NCBI GenBank assembly: GCA_963696545.1
Contig: CAVOKQ010000012.1
Location: 248,001-312,000 of the forward strand
Length of the DNA: 64,000 bases
Origin: RPQJ01 sp963696545
Lineage (GTDB): Bacteria > Pseudomonadota > Gammaproteobacteria > Steroidobacterales > Steroidobacteraceae
Reading direction: 5' to 3'
Positions 7,604 to 16,018 of the stretch are shown here, one piece after another (within the stretch, counting starts at the first letter, position 1; each line of letters begins with the position of its first letter). A program made the position numbers and the translations under genes. A model generated the notes under the pieces. The model was not told where the DNA came from. It did not search any database and saw only the letters and a program-made list of their open reading frames with translations.

Positions 7604-8482
7604 GTGATCACGGCGCCGGATGCTGCCGAGGCGACCGTCCGTACTGCGCTCGCCACGCATTCGATCACGCGAACCATCGCCACCGTGTCGCTCGTTCCCG
7701 TGAGCGGCGGACTGAGTAATCACGCCTGGCGCGCGCAGGCACCAGGTCTCGACTGCTTTGTGCGGCTGGGCGGCGCCAACGCCGCAGACCTCGGCGTCGA
7801 TCGGGGATCGGAGTGCCGCCTGCTTGCGTTGACGGCGGATGCCGGACTCTCGCCGCCGGTCATCGTCTGCGATCCGGACCGCGACCTGCTGGTCACGCGA
7901 TTCGTGGCGGGCGGGACCTGGCGGCGCGAGGACGTGCACGAGCCGCGCAACCTGCGGAGGCTCGGGGAGATGCTGCGGGTGTTGCGCTCACTGCCCGTGC
8001 CGGCGGGCCTCGCAGAGGTCTCGTTCGAACGACAGGCCCGTCGACTCGAGGCGCAACTGCTTGCGTGCGAAGTCGCGGATCCAGAGGTCCGGGAAGTCGC
8101 GGATCGGGCAATCGAGGTACTGTCTTCCGGTACGCCGCGGCTGGCGCCCTGTCACAACGACCTGCACCACCTGAACGTACTGGATGACGGCGAGCGCCTC
8201 TGGCTGGTGGACTGGGAGTACGGCGGGTGTGGCGACCCTCTGTTCGACGTGGCGAGCTTTGCCTGTCAGCACGAGTCGACGCCGGGCGAGCGCGACGCAT
8301 TGCTCGCCGCCTGCGGGTGGGATGACGGTCGCGCGCAGGCGCTGCTCGAGGCGGCCTGCACGGCATTTGATTACGTCCAGTGGCTCTGGTACCGGCTCTG
8401 GGTCGCTCATCGTCCACAGACCAGCCGTGAGTATGCGGCCCGTGCGGCGGCGATCCACTCGCGGCTGCTTGCCGTGCGATAA
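7604..8482 (+). CDS. Thiamine kinase-like phosphotransferase (APH fold)
   Basis: A 292-residue kinase of the choline/aminoglycoside phosphotransferase fold. The N-lobe loop VSGGLSNHAWR, the catalytic loop CHNDLHHLNVL (Asp as base) and the metal-binding LVDWEYGGCGDPLFDVA are all present. In this operon, with TPP riboswitch, receptor and PnuT, the natural substrate is thiamine, converted to thiamine monophosphate, which traps the vitamin in the cell. The GTG at 7604 is chosen as the start close to the conserved region, 13 bases after the permease stop; the frame is open further upstream inside pnuT. Choline kinase activity cannot be excluded from sequence. Confidence 0.85.
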   Translation: MITAPDAAEATVRTALATHSITRTIATVSLVPVSGGLSNHAWRAQAPGLDCFVRLGGANAADLGVDRGSECRLLALTADAGLSPPVIVCDPDRDLLVTRFVAGGTWRREDVHEPRNLRRLGEMLRVLRSLPVPAGLAEVSFERQARRLEAQLLACEVADPEVREVADRAIEVLSSGTPRLAPCHNDLHHLNVLDDGERLWLVDWEYGGCGDPLFDVASFACQHESTPGERDALLAACGWDDGRAQALLEAACTAFDYVQWLWYRLWVAHRPQTSREYAARAAAIHSRLLAVR

Positions 8483-8515
8483 TTAGCGATTGACTGACGA
8501 CGCCGAGGACGTGCG

Positions 8516-8833
8516 ATGGCGAAGATGCGGGTAACGGACCAGACCGGCCGGTTCCACGAGATCGAGGGCCTGCCCGGTCTCAAGGTCATGGAGACGCTGC
8601 GCGAATACGACTATGGAGTCACCGCGATCTGCGGCGGCCTGTGCTCGTGTGCCACCTGCCACATCCTCGTCGACCCCGAATGGCTTTCGCGACTGCCGCC
8701 CCCGCAGAGCGATGAGAAGGACCTGCTGGTCGAACTGCAACACTACGACCCGGCGCGCTCCCGGCTGAGCTGCCAGGTGGAGTTCACCGAGGCGCTGGAC
8801 GGCCTGCCACTGACGGTGGCGCCCGAGGAATGA
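8516..8833 (+). CDS. 2Fe-2S ferredoxin (adrenodoxin type)
   Basis: A 105-residue ferredoxin with the adrenodoxin-type ligand spacing C39-x5-C45-x2-C48 and C86 (motifs AICGGLCSCATC and RLSCQVEF). Such ferredoxins pass electrons to P450s, Rieske oxygenases or Fe-S assembly. No oxygenase or ferredoxin reductase is nearby; the neighbours are fatty-acid oxidation genes, so the partner is unknown. The ATG at 8516 gives the full N-terminal beta strand (MRVTDQTG). Confidence 0.92.
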   Translation: MAKMRVTDQTGRFHEIEGLPGLKVMETLREYDYGVTAICGGLCSCATCHILVDPEWLSRLPPPQSDEKDLLVELQHYDPARSRLSCQVEFTEALDGLPLTVAPEE

Positions 8834-8870
8834 AATTCGCCGGGCCCCGTCGCCCGGAACCGGAGTGAAC

Positions 8871-9644
8871 ATGGACAAGACCGTGCTGCTCGAGGTGGCC
8901 GACGGCGTCGCCACCGTTACGCTCAATCGTGCCGACGGCGGCAACGCGTTGAACATGCAGATGGGCAGCGACCTGCTCGACGCGGCGCTGGCCTGCGAGT
9001 TCGATTCGAAGGTGCGTGCCGTGGTCCTCACCGGGGCCGGCAAGCACTTCGGTTTCGGCGGCGACCTGCGCGGGATGGCGGAGCAGGGCGAGGCCGTCGG
9101 CGGCTACCTGAACGAGCTCACGACCTACATCCACGCGGCGATCAGCGCTTTCACGCGGATGCGTGCCCCGGTCATCGCCGCGGTGAACGGCACGGCGGCC
9201 GGCGGCGCGGTCGGCCTCGTCTGCATGGCGGACATGGCAGTCGCCGGTCGCGGCAGCAGGTTCTCGCTGGCCTACACCGGCATCGGCATGGCACCGGACT
9301 GCGGCACGTCCTTCCTGCTGCCCCGGATCGTGGGCCGCCGTCGCGCGCTGGAGCTATTCCTGACCAACCGCGTGCTGACCGCCGACGAGGCCCTCGACTG
9401 GGGGCTCGTGAACCAGGTGGTCGAGGATGCCGAGGTGCTGGCGCAGGCCCGCGCGCTTGCGGCCCGGCTGGCGGCCGGACCGACCGATTCGTATGGTGCC
9501 GTCAAGCGCCTGATGGTCACTTCCGACCCGGGTTTCGAGGCCCAGATGGCGGCCGAGGGCCGCGCCATCGCCGCCCAGTCGGTGCACCCGAACGGCATCG
9601 AGGGCGTGCGTGCGTTCCTGGAGAAGCGCAAGCCGAAGTACTGA
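8871..9644 (+). CDS. Enoyl-CoA hydratase/isomerase family protein (PaaG-like)
   Basis: A 257-residue crotonase-fold enzyme. The oxyanion-hole segments are present (GKHFGFGGDLRGM and NGTAAGGAVGLV). The two catalytic Glu residues of true enoyl-CoA hydratases are missing: the first site reads AAGGAVGL and the second APDCGTSFLLPR, with Asp as in PaaG and other delta-enoyl-CoA isomerases. Isomerase or related activity is therefore more likely than hydration. The ATG at 8871 has GGAG at 8862-8865 as ribosome site. It leads a group with a thiolase and a FadJ-like enzyme, all on the plus strand. Confidence 0.88.
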   Translation: MDKTVLLEVADGVATVTLNRADGGNALNMQMGSDLLDAALACEFDSKVRAVVLTGAGKHFGFGGDLRGMAEQGEAVGGYLNELTTYIHAAISAFTRMRAPVIAAVNGTAAGGAVGLVCMADMAVAGRGSRFSLAYTGIGMAPDCGTSFLLPRIVGRRRALELFLTNRVLTADEALDWGLVNQVVEDAEVLAQARALAARLAAGPTDSYGAVKRLMVTSDPGFEAQMAAEGRAIAAQSVHPNGIEGVRAFLEKRKPKY

Positions 9645-9718
9645 TTTTCCGGTCTGGATGCCGGGGCGCGGGGCTGGTGTAGTATCGCGATGCAACATCG
9701 CAAACGGGGCACCAGACC

Positions 9719-10927
9719 ATGACCGACGCATTCATTCTCGACGCCGTGCGCACGCCGCGGGGCCGCGGACGGCCGGACGGCTCGCTGCATCCCATCACGC
9801 CCGTGCAGCTTGCCGCGCAGACGCTGGCGGCGCTGCGTGACCGCAACAACCTGGACACGAAACTCATCGATGACGTGACGCTCGGGTGCGTCACGCCGGT
9901 CATGGAACAGGGCGCCGACATCGCGCGCGTCGCCGCGCTGGTCGCGGGCTACGACGAGAGCGTGCCCGGCAAGCAGCTGAACCGGTTCTGCGCATCCGGC
10001 CTCGAGTCGGTCAACACCGCCGCGGCCCAGGTCATGTCGGGGTCGTCGGACATGGCGATCGGCGGCGGCGTCGAGTCGATGTCGCGCGTGCCGATGGGCT
10101 CGGACGGCGGTGCGTGGGCAATCGACCCGCGCGTGGCCTGGCAACAGTATTTCGTGCCGCAGGGCATCAGCGCAGACCTGATCGCGACGCTCGACGGCCA
10201 TACGCGTGAGACGGTCGATGCGTACGCGGTCGAGAGCCAGCGACGCGCGGCGTACGCCCAGCAGGCTGGCCATTTCGACCGCTCGATCATCGCCGTCAAG
10301 GACGCGATCGGCGAGGTGGCGCTCGCGAAGGACGAGTACCTGCGTCCCGGCACGACGATGGACGACCTGGCGAAGCTGAAGCCGGCCTTTACGCAGATGG
10401 GCGAGGACGCGGGCTTCGACGCGGTGGCGATCATGCGCTACCCGCAGGTCGAGACGATCAACCACGTGCACACCGCCGGCAATTCGAGCGGCATCGTGGA
10501 CGGCGCCGCTGCGATGCTGGTCGGCAGCAAGAAGGCCGCGCGCAAGGCCGGCATCAAGCCGCGCGCACGCATCGTCGGCTTCGCCTCGATCGGCAGCGAG
10601 CCCACGATCATGCTCACGGGGCCCGCGGCCGCGAGCCGCCGGGTGCTGAAGCGCTGCGGCATGAAGACCTCGGACATCGATCTGTGGGAGATCAACGAGG
10701 CGTTTGCGTCCGTCGTGCTGCGCTACATGCGGGACATGGAACTCTCGCCGGACAAGGTCAACGTGAACGGCGGGGCCATCGCACTCGGGCACCCGCTCGG
10801 CGCGACGGGCGCCATCGTGCTGAACATCGCGCTCGACGAGCTCGAGCGGCGCAACCTGTCCACCGCGCTCGTGACACTCTGCATCGGCGCGGGCATGGGC
10901 ACGGCCACGATCATCGAGCGCGTCTGA
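9719..10927 (+). CDS. Acetyl-CoA C-acyltransferase (thiolase)
   Basis: A 402-residue thiolase that cleaves 3-ketoacyl-CoA to acetyl-CoA and a shortened acyl-CoA. The nucleophile Cys91 is in NRFCASGLES, the GHP histidine in ALGHPLGATGA, and the second Cys in LCIGAGMGTA. Position between a crotonase and the multifunctional enzyme makes it the FadA/FadI-type partner of the downstream gene. The gap to the next gene is 29 bases, so the two are probably cotranscribed. The frame is intact. Confidence 0.92.
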   Translation: MTDAFILDAVRTPRGRGRPDGSLHPITPVQLAAQTLAALRDRNNLDTKLIDDVTLGCVTPVMEQGADIARVAALVAGYDESVPGKQLNRFCASGLESVNTAAAQVMSGSSDMAIGGGVESMSRVPMGSDGGAWAIDPRVAWQQYFVPQGISADLIATLDGHTRETVDAYAVESQRRAAYAQQAGHFDRSIIAVKDAIGEVALAKDEYLRPGTTMDDLAKLKPAFTQMGEDAGFDAVAIMRYPQVETINHVHTAGNSSGIVDGAAAMLVGSKKAARKAGIKPRARIVGFASIGSEPTIMLTGPAAASRRVLKRCGMKTSDIDLWEINEAFASVVLRYMRDMELSPDKVNVNGGAIALGHPLGATGAIVLNIALDELERRNLSTALVTLCIGAGMGTATIIERV

Positions 10928-10956
10928 CGCTCCGCTCGGCATACGGGACGATTCAC

Positions 10957-13123
10957 ATGACACAGAACATCCGTTACTCCGTCGACGGCGACGGCATTGC
11001 AATCCTGCTGATCGACGTGGCCGACCGGCCGATGAACGTGCTCACCCCGGGCTTCCGCAAGGACCTGGCGGAGTGCGTCGACAAGGTCGTCGCCGATCCA
11101 GCCATCAAGGGCGCGGTGATCGGCTCCGCGAAGTCGAGCTTCATGGCCGGCGCCGACATCAAGGACATGGCCGGCGCGTTCGAGCGCGGGCTCAACGCGG
11201 CCGAGGCATCGAAGTTCAGCGGCGAGCTGAACCGGCTGCTGCGGCGGATCGAGACCTGCGGCAAGCCGTTTGCAGCCGCGATCAACGGCGTCGCGCTCGG
11301 CGGCGGCTTCGAGGTCGCACTCGCATGTCATTACCGCGTGATCGAGGACGGCCCGAAGGCGGGCGTCGGTTTCCCGGAAGTGAAGATCGGCCTGCTGCCC
11401 GGTGCGGGCGGCACGCAGCGCACGCCGCGGATGATCGGCGTGACCGAGGCGCTGCGCCTGATCAGCGAGGGCCGGCAGATCGGTCCGCAGGACGCGCTGA
11501 AGAAGGGCCTCGTCAACGAGGTCGCGCCGGCGGCGGAGATCATCGAGCGGGCGCGGCAGTGGATCCTGAAGGGCGGCAAGGGCGTGCAGCCCTGGGACGT
11601 CAAGGGCTTCCGCGTGCCCGGTGGGGCGGGCATGGCTATCGCCTGCGGCGGCGCAGACCTTCATGATCGGCACGGCGCTCGCGGCCAAGACCACGATGCG
11701 CAATTATCCCGCGCCGGCCGCAATCCTGTCCGCGGTGTACGAAGGGACGCTGGTGCCGATGGACGCGGCGCTCGCGGTGGAGTCGAAGTACTTCGGCCAG
11801 CTGCTGTCGGGGCCGGTCGCGCGCAACCTGATGCGCACGATGTTCGTCAACAAGGGCCAGGCCGACAAGCTGATGCGCCGTCCCGCGGGACCGCCGAAAT
11901 CGCAGGTCCGCAAGCTCGGCATGCTGGGCGCCGGGATGATGGGGGCGGGCGTCGCCTACGTGTCCGCGCTCGCTGGCATCGAAGTCGTGCTGCTCGACAG
12001 CACGCTCGAGTCCGCCGAGAAGGGCAAGGACTATTCGAAGCAGCTGCTCGCGAAGGACGTCGGCCGCGGCAAGAAGACGCAGGCCGACGCGGACGCGATC
12101 CTGGCGCGCATCAAGCCGACGGTCAGCTACGATGATCTCGCGGGTTGCGACCTCGTGATCGAGGCCGTATTCGAGAACCGCGACATCAAGGCCGACGTCA
12201 CGCGCAAGGCCGAGGCGGTGATCCCGAAGAACGCGGTGTTCGCAAGCAACACGTCGACGCTGCCGATCACGGGCCTGGCGCAGGCGTCGAAGCGTCCGGC
12301 GCAGTTCATCGGCATCCACTTCTTCTCCCCGGTCGACAAGATGCCGCTGGTCGAGATCATCGTCGGCAAGAAGACTTCCGAGGACACGCTCGCGCGCGCG
12401 CTCGACTACGTCGGGCAACTGCGCAAGACGCCGATCGTCGTGAATGACAGCCGCGGGTTCTACACGAGCCGTTGCTTTGGCACGTTCGTCTACGAAGGGA
12501 TGGCAATGCTGCAGGAAGGCGTGAGCCCGGCGCTGATCGAGAATGCGGCGAAGATGGCCGGCATGCCGGTCGGGCCGCTGGCGGTGGCCGACGAGGTCAC
12601 GATCGACCTGCAGTGGAAGGTGATCAAGCAGACTGAGCAGGATCTTGGCCGCAAGTTCCAGAAGCCCGCCGCGTACGACGTGGTGCAGAAGTTCGTCGAG
12701 GAGTTGAAGCGTCCCGGTAAGCGCTTCGGTGCAGGCTTCTACGACTATCCGAAGGATGCGAAAAAGCACCTGTGGCCGGGACTGCGCGACGTGTTCCCGC
12801 TGGCGCCGGTGCAGCTTCCCGTCGAGGAGGTCGAGAAGCGGATGATGTACATCCAGGCGCTCGAGGCGACGCGCTGCATGGAGGAGGGCGTCGTCACGAC
12901 GGCGGCCGAAGCCGATCTCGGCTCGATCCTCGGCTGGGGCTTCCCTGCGTGGACCGGAGGTACGCTCTCGTACATCGACATGATCGGCATCCGCACTTTT
13001 TTCGCGGAGTGCGAGCGCATGTCGAAGCGCTACGGCAAGCGGTTCAAGCCGTCGAAGTGGCTCAAGGAACGGGCGGAGCGGAATGAGTCGTTCCACGGGG
13101 GTGGGGCGGCGAAGGCGGCCTGA
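10957..13123 (+). CDS. FadJ-like enoyl-CoA hydratase / 3-hydroxyacyl-CoA dehydrogenase, frameshifted
   Basis: A multifunctional alpha subunit of beta-oxidation, about 720 residues as in FadJ/FadB. The N-terminal crotonase domain keeps both catalytic Glu residues (GVALGGGFEVALACH and FPEVKIGLLPGAGG). The dehydrogenase half has the NAD-binding LGMLGAGMMGAGVAY, the catalytic His in GIHFFSPVDKMPLVE and the helical C-terminal domains (SRGFYTSR, KRFGAGFYDYP). One single-base indel near 11625-11640 breaks the frame in the linker; all else is intact. Together with the thiolase upstream it forms a complete fatty-acid oxidation complex. Confidence 0.92.
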
Positions 13124-13139
13124 CGCTGCCATCGAAAAT

Positions 13140-13249
13140 CGCCGGGCTGCGGCGGTCAATCGCCGGGACGCCGTGAACCCGTCCGTGGGGGCTCCGGGCG
13201 CGGCGTCCATGCCGCGCACGGCCCGGCGATCGACCACCGCAGCCCGGCG
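13140..13249. repeat. Structured palindromic repeat, copy A (core on plus strand)
   Basis: Arms at 13140-13167 and 13222-13249 pair at 26 of 28 positions. The core between them holds two hairpins, CCCG-TCCG-TGGG (13178-13189) and GCGCGGC-GTCCAT-GCCGCGC (13198-13217). Core sequence and both loops match the repeat at 6548-6664, while stem bases differ in a way that keeps pairing. It fills the 218-base gap between the FadJ-like gene and the nitronate monooxygenase; no gene is seen there. No T-run follows. Confidence 0.72.
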
Positions 13250-13341
13250 CGCGAAAGTCCCGTTCGCACCGACGTCCTCCAACCGACCGATTGCGACGCC
13301 ACGTCTACCGTGGCGTTCATCAATCAAGTGAGTGAATCAGA

Positions 13342-14305
13342 ATGCCGATACCTGCCGCGTTTCGTGATCGACTGTCCCTGCCGCTGATCGGTTCGCCGAT
13401 GTTCATCGCGTCGACGCCCGACCTGGTGATCGCGCAGTGCAAGGCCGGCATCATCGGGTCGTTCCCCGCGCTGAACGCGCGTCCGCCGGCGCTGCTCGAT
13501 GAGTGGCTGACGCGTATCCGAGCAGAGCTCGATGAGTACGCGCGCGCGAACCCGGGAGCGAAGGTCGGCGCCGTTCGCGGTGAACCAGATCGCCCACGTG
13601 AGCAACGACCGGCTCGCGCACGACATGGAGGCATGCGTGCGGCACAAGGTGCCGATCATCATCACCAGTCTGCGGCCGCCGCGCGAGATCGTGGACGCGG
13701 CGCATTCGTATGGTGGCCTCGTGTTCCACGACGTCATCAGCGTGCGGCACGCGCGCAAGGCGGTGGAGCAGGGCGTGGACGGCATCATTGCGGTGTGTGC
13801 CGGCGCCGGTGGCCATGCAGGCATGGCGAGCCCGTTCGCTCTGGTGCGTGAGATTCGCAGCTTCTTCGACGGCACGATCATCCTGTCGGGCGCGATGAGC
13901 AGCGGCGCGGACGTGTTCGCGGCGCTCGCGCTGGGCGCCGACATGGCCTACATCGGGACACGTTTCCTCGCGACGACCGAGGCGCGCGTGCCGGAAGGCT
14001 ACAAGCAGATGATCGTCGACTCGTCGTCGGACGACGTCGTCTACACGTCGCTGTTCACCGGCGTGAAGGGCAACTACCTGGCGCGCAGCGTCGCGGCGGC
14101 CGGCCTCGATCCCGCCAGCCTCCCCGAGGCCGACAAGTCGAAGATGGACTTCGGGTCCGGCGGCAACATGGAGAAGAAGGCCTGGCGCGACATCTGGAGC
14201 GGTGGCCAGGGCGTGGGCAACATCCACGACGTGCTGCCGACCGCGGAACTGGTCGCGCGCATGGTCCGCGAGTACGAGGACACCCGCCGCCGCCTCTGCG
14301 GCTGA
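13342..14305 (+). CDS. Nitronate monooxygenase / 2-nitropropane dioxygenase family, frameshifted
   Basis: FMN-dependent TIM-barrel enzyme of about 320 residues. Recognisable parts are LPLIGSPMFIASTPDLVIAQ near the start, APFAVNQIAH, the GIIAVCAGAGGHAG loop and ILSGAMSSGADVFAALALGA, the phosphate-binding end of the barrel. The family oxidises nitronates; several members beside acyl-CoA genes are of unknown function or act as FMN-dependent reductases. A single-base indel near 13565-13572 separates the first 75 residues from the rest. It runs toward gpmA and ends before a shared terminator. Confidence 0.85.
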
Positions 14306-14338
14306 CGGGACGGGGAAATTCTCCTTTTCCAGAGCAGG

Positions 14339-14365
14339 AAAAATCGGTGCCTGGCACCGATTTTT
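14339..14365. terminator. Bidirectional intrinsic terminator
   Basis: AAAAATCGGTG and CACCGATTTTT form an 11-bp stem around a CCTGG loop, with A-run on one side and T-run on the other. It lies between the convergent nitronate monooxygenase gene and gpmA and can stop transcripts from both strands. Confidence 0.85.
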
Positions 14366-14375
14366 CGATTTGTCC

Positions 14376-15131
14376 TTATTTCTTCTCGGTCTGGCGCGCG
14401 ACAGCCTCGGCGCGTGCCTTGATCGCTTCCTGGTCCCCGAGATAGCGGCTCGATTTCGGCTTCGAGCTTCGCGTCGAGCTCGTAGAGCAGCGGCACGCCG
14501 GTCGGGATGTTGAGTTCGACGATCGCGGCGTCCGACATGCCGTCCAGCATCTTCACGAGCGCGCGCAGGCTGTTGCCGTGCGCGGCGACCAGCACGTTGC
14601 GGCCGGCCGACAGCTCGGGCGCGATGCGTGCATTCCAGAAGGGCAGTACGCGCGCGAGCGTGTCCTTCAGCGATTCGGATGACGGCATTCCGCCGCCGGC
14701 ACGCCCGCGTAACGCCGGTCGAAGCGCGGGTGGTTCGGGTCGTCGCGACTCGAGCGGCGGCGGCGGGATGTCGTAGCTGCGGCGCCAGATCTTCACCTGC
14801 TCGGCGCCGTGCTTCTCGACGGTCTGCGCCTTGTCGAGGCCCTGCAGCGCGCCGTAGTGACGCTCGTTGAGCCGCCAGCGTCCGTTCGACCGGCAGCCAC
14901 ATCATGTCCATCTCGTCCAGCGACGATCCACAGCGTGCGGATCGCCCGCTTCAGCACCGAAGTGAACGCGATGTCGAACGGCGATGCCCTCGGCCTTCAA
15001 GAGCCTGCCGGCTTCCTGCGCCTCCAGCAGCCCTGCGGCGACAGGTCCACGTCGATCCAGCCCGTGAACAGGTTTTCGAGGTTCCAGATGCTCTGGCCGT
15101 GGCGCAGCAGGACGAGTTTGCCGGTGCTCAT
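14376..15131 (-). CDS. gpmA: 2,3-bisphosphoglycerate-dependent phosphoglycerate mutase, multiply frameshifted
   Basis: Glycolytic enzyme interconverting 3- and 2-phosphoglycerate. The start is unmistakable (MSTGKLVLLRHGQSIWN with the phosphorylated His in RHGQS), then NLFTGWIDVDL, ERHYGALQGLDKAQT, KIWRRSYDIPPPP, GGMPSSESLKDTLARV and the second catalytic His in VAAHGNSLRALVK. The ATG at 15131 and the TAA at 14376 give 252 codons, matching GpmA (250). At least six single-base indels interrupt it, for example extra bases near 14745, 14879, 14921 and 14979. Removing them restores the family sequence, so these are probably read errors. Confidence 0.9.
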
Positions 15132-15215
15132 GATCGTAGGGGTCGTTGCTCGATTGGGGGGTGAGTTCTTATAGCAAGGCCCCGGGCCTGAGGCCAGACG
15201 GGAAAGCCGTGGTGT

Positions 15216-16018
15216 TCAGCCGTGGCGATGACCGTCGATTCCGGCCTCGCAGCGGGTGCGACCGGACCGCAGCGTCTGCTGCCAGCGCGAGCGATTGGCC
15301 CGGCCGAGCGCGCGGCGCCGGCGGCATGGGCGAGATGGTACGCAATCGCGGCGAACAGCAGCGTCTGGCGGTGCAACCCCGCGTTCTCGAGACGCGCACA
15401 GAGTTCCTTGTCCTCGGACCCCCAGCCGTCGAATCGACTCGTCGAAGCCATTGGCGGCCACCAGGTCGTCGCGCCAGAAGCCCTGGTTACAGGACTTGAT
15501 CGCAACGAACGAGTATTCGCGGCGTGTCGCAGCCGCGCTGCGACGTTCGGGGCGCGCAGGCATACACGGCGCAGCCCGCCGAGGCCCGGCGACAGCGGCC
15601 CGGGCAGCGCAGCCGTCGGCTGGAGCTAGTCGTCGCGTAGCGCCGTCGTCGAGGGGAATCCGCACGCCCTGGCTGTAGTGGCCGGCGACGGGCGAGCGCC
15701 CGTGGTCGGCGACGAAGCAGCGGTTCGGGCACCATGTCGCCGTCGAGCAGGACACGTAGTCGCAGTTCGTGGGGCGATCGGCCGCATTGCGGATGCGCCC
15801 GGCGCGAAAGCCTTCGTGAGGCTGCCACACGTGCCGCACGGGGACGCGCGCCGCCGCCGCGTGGCGCGCGACGACTCGCGCAGTGGCGGGCCCCGACCCG
15901 TCGTCCGCGATGACGATCTCGTCCGGCGTGCCGGGCCTGCCGCGCGACGGCTCGCCAGCACGCGAGCGAGCGCATCAGGCCGCTCGTAGGTCGTGACGAC
16001 CAGGCAGCAGCGCGTCAC
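15216..16018 (-). CDS. Family 2 glycosyltransferase, multiply frameshifted
   Basis: A GT-A fold glycosyltransferase of about 267 residues. The start TRCCLVVTTYERPDALARVLAS is typical. Later pieces, spread over frames, give HVWQPHEGF, then the galactosyltransferase-like C-terminal segment FDGWGSEDKELCARLENAG and a final GRTRCEAGIDGH. The acceptor and sugar are unknown. The GTG at 16018 overlaps the TGA of the NAD-GDH gene by four bases (GTGA), so the two are translationally coupled. At least four indels are needed to join the parts. No other polysaccharide genes are nearby, which leaves its role open. Confidence 0.7.

Noticed and set aside
9272..13327. Two open frames of over 560 codons on the minus strand opposite the thiolase and FadJ-like genes
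   Set aside because: Same GC-driven effect; no motif, no ribosome site, and the plus-strand genes have full catalytic signatures.
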